Shown here piece after piece: positions 60,030-64,000 of a stretch of 64,000 nt of DNA. Below the pieces are notes generated by a model. It was not told the DNA's origin, did not search any database, and was given only the letters and a program-made list of their open reading frames with translations. The DNA is taken from positions 6,179,589-6,243,588 of the forward strand of contig CM068322.1 in the NCBI GenBank assembly GCA_034766995.1. Reading direction: 5' to 3'. Source of the stretch: Acanthacorydalis orientalis. Taxonomy: Eukaryota; Arthropoda; Insecta; Megaloptera; Corydalidae. The first letter of the stretch is position 1; each line of letters opens with the position of its first letter. Both the position numbers and the translations under genes were made by a program.

Positions 60030-60490
60030 TCACCTAAGAACATATTTCGCCATATTTCATGACGGAGGACCGCTTAGAGTACATAACTCAATAGACAGTG
60101 CATGTAAGTAACTATTCCCGTGATGTATTACTGTAATTAATAACCGAAGGCAAGATCAGAACATATATAATAATCATCATCGGCGAGATGACTCCGTAAT
60201 CGAGGTATTAGTGACGATCCTCCTAGTTGATAATAGTGTCCCCGGAGGATATCGAGTCTCCGGAGTTATACATGCACTGCATTAGTCGACACCGGGAGTC
60301 GAGCATGTTCAGTTAGGTGAGATGAGCGAGCGAGATGGTGTAAGTGCGAGACCGACGTCGTATTAACCGAGTGGAAAGTTCTACGGGAATCAGAATGTTC
60401 ATTGGAGCGACTAAATGTACGGCCGACTACGGAACGTGTCTTTTTATGGAACTGAGGAAATGGCACAACTGAATGCAAGGACAAGATATA
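60030..60490. other. GC-elevated island, unexplained
   Basis: About 450 bp of balanced composition with many CpGs (for example CCCCGGAGGATATCGAGTCT). A minus-strand frame (60266 onward) is open for about 60 codons in this part and Ser/His/Arg-rich. I recognise no family. Candidates are a solo LTR, an untranslated exon or a regulatory island. Confidence 0.3.
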
Positions 60491-60522
60491 CAACTTATAT
60501 TTACACACACATACATACATAC

Positions 60523-60560
<38 letters not shown>
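60491..60560. repeat. (CATA)n-(TA)n microsatellite
   Basis: CATA units followed by about 35 bp TA. Confidence 0.95.
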
Positions 60561-61723
60561 CGATTGTATATAAATGCTATATTTTTCCACGAACTTGAAT
60601 TTATATATAATATAAGACTTCGAAGAAATATAAGATAAGTAATTTTATTGATCATAGGTTACTCATTATTTTTAAAAAATGTATTAAAAAAATTAAATAA
60701 AAGTAAGTCGTGGAATAAAAATTTCAATTTTTGATGTAAATTTATAGTAAAAGTAAATAGAAAAATATATTTTAAAGCGAACTTTTATAGTATTTGCTTT
60801 CATGATCACAAAAACGTTCACTTAAGAAAAATGTTTTTTTTACAACTTTTAATAAAATCTACTTTAAATGTATTTTTCAACCTAAAATTTATAATATTCT
60901 ACTTCAAATAACATTTCATTAAATTATTGTTTTGATGTCCGTTTCTGAGACCTGTCTCTCTTGAGTATTCTAAAATATATTTTTTTAGATAAAAACTGTT
61001 CAAATCACAATCATTAGTCTCAAAAACCAAACCAAAAGTTTTTCATGTATTATCAATTTAATAATAATAAAAAAAAACTAAATATTTTTCACAATACACG
61101 TAAATTTTTTCACTGTGGCAAAATTCACTTTCATAAATTATTGTTTCTTATGACAATATCGTCATCCCAGCGCGCTAAAACACATAAACGTACCGTGGTG
61201 GTATGAGGGTGAGGAATAAAATGGTTTACACAATTCAAATGCGACTAGTTTGACTTGTTTGATAGACTAGAATCTGATCAGTGATTGAGCGGGCTAGTTA
61301 GCGGCCGCAATATTCACGCCTGTCTGGAACACCACAGTCTACTGACCTGCTCTGATTTTTCATATGACCGAAAGCTTCTAGAACCACCACAGCTAATATG
61401 TCATCCAATTGCAAGGCATGAGTCATGAATCCTTGTCTCATCACTAAGGTAACGGAAGCACTTTTCAAGGACATAATAAAGACTCAGTCTTTAACATCTC
61501 AGTAAAGATGGCACATGTACCATCTTTACTGAATCACAAAACTAGAAGTAAAGAACAGACGGTTACATAATCCAAATAGATTAAGACCACGAGGATAATT
61601 TATTAATGAGATCACAAATAAAGATATAAAAATACACAACATTCATTTATTATTTTCATATATAACTATTTCTATTTATTTCATTTATAACTTTAAAATT
61701 AAACTTACAAAAATAACTGAGTT

Positions 61724-61725
<2 letters not shown>
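60561..61725. other. Non-coding block
   Basis: AT-rich, with a more balanced stretch at 61150-61440 that contains GTTAGCGGCCGCAATATTCA. No coding or transposon signature. The phrase ATGGCACATGTACCATCTTTACTG near 61507 contains a short palindrome-like GGTACATGTGCC relation. Confidence 0.3.

Positions 61726-61775
<50 letters not shown>
61726..61775. repeat. (TA)n microsatellite
   Basis: About 48 bp TA. Confidence 0.97.
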
Positions 61776-61778
<3 letters not shown>

Positions 61779-62263
61779 TGCATATACATAAGATCGTACA
61801 ATATATTTTGTAATTAGTATATAATTTTTCTTTCTTCTGAAATTTGAAAGAAATATGACATTCACAAATGATTCGCTGCTAATTAAAAAATAAAAACATT
61901 CTTCTTTAAGAAAAACGTGGTTGACAAATAAAACATTCGAAATATTTTTCATGACCTTTCTCTAACGTGTTTCCTTTTTCATGGAACACAAAAATTATAA
62001 ATTGAATTAAAAGAAAAATGAATTCATTAAATACATTTTAAATTAAATGCTATTCATGGAAAGCACTTCAGTACACTTTTATATGATACAATTTTGTAAC
62101 ATAAATTTCAACTTGAAAATTAAGTTTCAGTGAAGCATAATAATTAGATAATAATAATTTCAGAACTTCATTCAATCAAACCACTTCTATATATTTGAGA
62201 AATATATATTTGTGTTATTCAGTTGAAATTCTAACATTTGTTTAAATTAAATGACTAGATATG
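61776..62263. other. Non-coding AT-rich block
   Basis: Nothing recognised. Confidence 0.35.
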
Positions 62264-63074
62264 TGGGTTGTTTGATAAGTTTAGTAAATTTCTTTGACAT
62301 GACGCCACCATTCATTTGGTAACATCACGGCTATCAAGCGTCACTTTTCAAACTAACATAGGCGAAATTTCAATCAGAAGCGATACGTTGTTCACGTTCT
62401 ACAGACGTTTGAAGCGAATAATGTAACAGTTGCCGCAAAAATGGAAAAAAACTAGGAGGTATTCTTGCGTCAATTCGTCACCGTAGATGAAACATGGATC
62501 GACCACTACACACCTGAGTCGAAGCAGCTGCCAAATCAATGAACGACTGGTGAAAGTGCACCTAAGAAGGCGAAGACCGTTTTGTCGACTGGGAAGGTGG
62601 TGGCCACTGCTTGTTGGGATTCCCAAGGAATCATCCTGATCGACTACTTAACAAAGGGGCAAACGATAACAGGTGCCTATTATGCAACATTATTAGACGG
62701 TTTTAAAAAAGAGCTGAAACAAAAACGGCTAAGATTGGAGCATAAAAATGTTCTTTCACCAGGACAAAGCACCGTCTCACAAATCGACCGCTGCAATAGC
62801 AAAATTGTACGAATTAAGCTTTGAATTGATTTCTTATCCATTCTATTTTCCAGACTAGGCCCCGTGTGAATTATTTCTATTCCCAAACTTAAAAATTTGG
62901 TTCGGTGAGAAGAAATTCTCGTCGAATGAGGATCTCATCGCCGTCGTTAATGCGTGTTTTGCAGACTCGCTGAACCACGTATACAGTCCTCAATAAAGAT
63001 TATGTTGAGAAATAAAATCGATTTTTTCCAAAAAACGGTATTTAACTTGCTTTTTTACTACACTTATAAACTAC
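62264..63074 (+). pseudogene. Mariner deletion derivative lacking HTH, copy 2
   Basis: About 810 bp. The left terminus GTGGGTTGTTTGATAAGTTT pairs with the reverse complement of the right, ATGGTAGTTTATAAGTGTAG. After about 190 bp of leader the sequence jumps to FLRQFVTVDETWIDHYTPES, so the N-terminal DNA-binding half is missing. An 80-codon frame (62582-62824) covers STGKVVATACWDSQGIILID then YYATLLDGFKKELKQKRLRL. Shifted frames give VLFHQDKAPSHKSTAAIAKL (second Asp), YFPD.APCELFLFPNLKIWF (third catalytic position now Glu) and KKFSSNEDLIAVVNACFADS. Stops and shifts make it inactive. Confidence 0.88.
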
Positions 63075-64000
63075 CATCCTATTATTTTCACATATAATGA
63101 ACATTACTACTTAAAGTAAATTTGTTTTCAAAATGAATTCGATTAATGATGTATTGAAGATATAATTTCAGACAAAAGTATTCAACTTCGATATCTACAA
63201 ATATGTACATATACTTTGTAAAATTAAAAATACTTTGTGTGGTGTGTATACATAACACATATGTATATGTATTAAATATCACTTATACATATTTTTATAG
63301 GAACGTAAATTAAACGCAATCATCTTCAGAACGCAAATCAAAATAAACAATAACAATTTATTGAATATTTTGGTCAGAAAAATTTTGGTATTATTTGTGA
63401 GGTGATAAAAGAATTCATTTATTTAAAAAAAGATCTCTAAAAAGAAGCTCAACATATTATCATTTTTTTAACCATTACTTAATCTTTATTAAACTTCCTA
63501 TAACAAACATACTAATTGAAATAAATAAAAAAACGAAACAAACCATAGATCAGCCTTAAATTTTTTTTCTTCACTGAAAATTCATAATTATGATAAATAA
63601 TCTATAATTATGATAAATTTCACTACTATCCTATCAAAAAAATATTTTCCTTCTGTTAACATTTGCTTTTTACATATTAATATTACTATCCACTTTATTT
63701 TAAGAAATCCTTATGAATTAATTAGTAAGCGAAACTAACACATCAATAGTCTCTAATTAATTTTCATACTCCTCTGTGCACTAAAACTAATACTACCGTA
63801 ATCTATCTGTTTCCTCTTATTGAAATAATTTCGTCTTGTTTAATCTTCCGGCTAATAACCAACATCCTTTTATTTTGAAAGGTAGATATGGCTCGTAAAT
63901 CTCACTTATATCTCAATGTGTGCAATATAACATTACCTTTATATATTTAAGATTTAAAAATATTTTTTTGTTCTGAGTAAGTATTTATTGACACTAAATA
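63075..64000. other. Non-coding AT-rich block to window end
   Basis: A 64-codon minus-strand ORF (63088-63282) is unrecognised. TATAATTATGATAAAT is tandemly repeated near 63585-63617. No receptor exon seen. Confidence 0.35.

Overview
The window is AT-rich insect-type nuclear DNA. I infer an arthropod, most likely an insect, from the D1-like dopamine receptor exons and the transposon content. A hymenopteran is possible, but the window does not prove it. The only host gene I can support is a Dop1R1-type D1 dopamine receptor on the + strand. A first coding exon (26100-26184, ATG at 26109) is joined by a phase-1 intron of about 14.5 kb to a second exon (40728-41037) that encodes TM1 to the DRY motif at the end of TM3. 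That exon ends in phase 2 at a good donor. No exon for TM4-TM7 was found in the remaining 23 kb, so the next intron either runs past the window end or its exon escaped me.

Almost everything else is intronic or upstream non-coding sequence full of decayed mobile elements. From left to right: a TTAA-bounded element (373-1292); a mariner (3803-5066); a TTAA-bounded MITE (7218-7648); copies of an unnamed AT-rich dispersed repeat (9920-11070); a Helitron 3' end (11558-11660); a miniature Ty3/gypsy element with both LTRs (about 11850-12719); a TIR MITE (13231-13376); a second Helitron 3' end (about 14077-14173); a Tc1-like and a mariner element back to back (17710-20290); a LINE 3' tail (21870-22100); a full-length dead mariner (23425-24711); exon 1; another TTAA MITE (26632-27134); a Helitron helicase tail (31418-31932); two piggyBac deletion derivatives (32039-32661 and 36441-37124); a mariner deletion derivative (34281-35060); a Jockey-like LINE (37440-38600); exon 2; a pogo/Tigger derivative (44234-44902); a TIR MITE (45688-46023); a second Helitron helicase tail (52128-52495); Tc1 and mariner N-terminal fragments (52843-53414 and 54996-55318); and a second copy of the mariner deletion derivative (62264-63074).

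The other dominant signal is more than 40 (TA)n microsatellites of 25-200 bp, many touching transposon ends. Long (TA)n tracts lie just inside both splice sites of the receptor intron. Nearly all apparent ORFs over 60 codons are either (TA)n read as Tyr-Ile repeats or transposase debris.

I found no unmistakable new biological system. The best candidates for novelty are: a set of TTAA-bounded elements with a palindrome next to the terminal repeat; a mariner lineage in which two copies share loss of the DNA-binding domain; the AT-rich dispersed repeat family; and the (TA)n tracts paired across the receptor intron.
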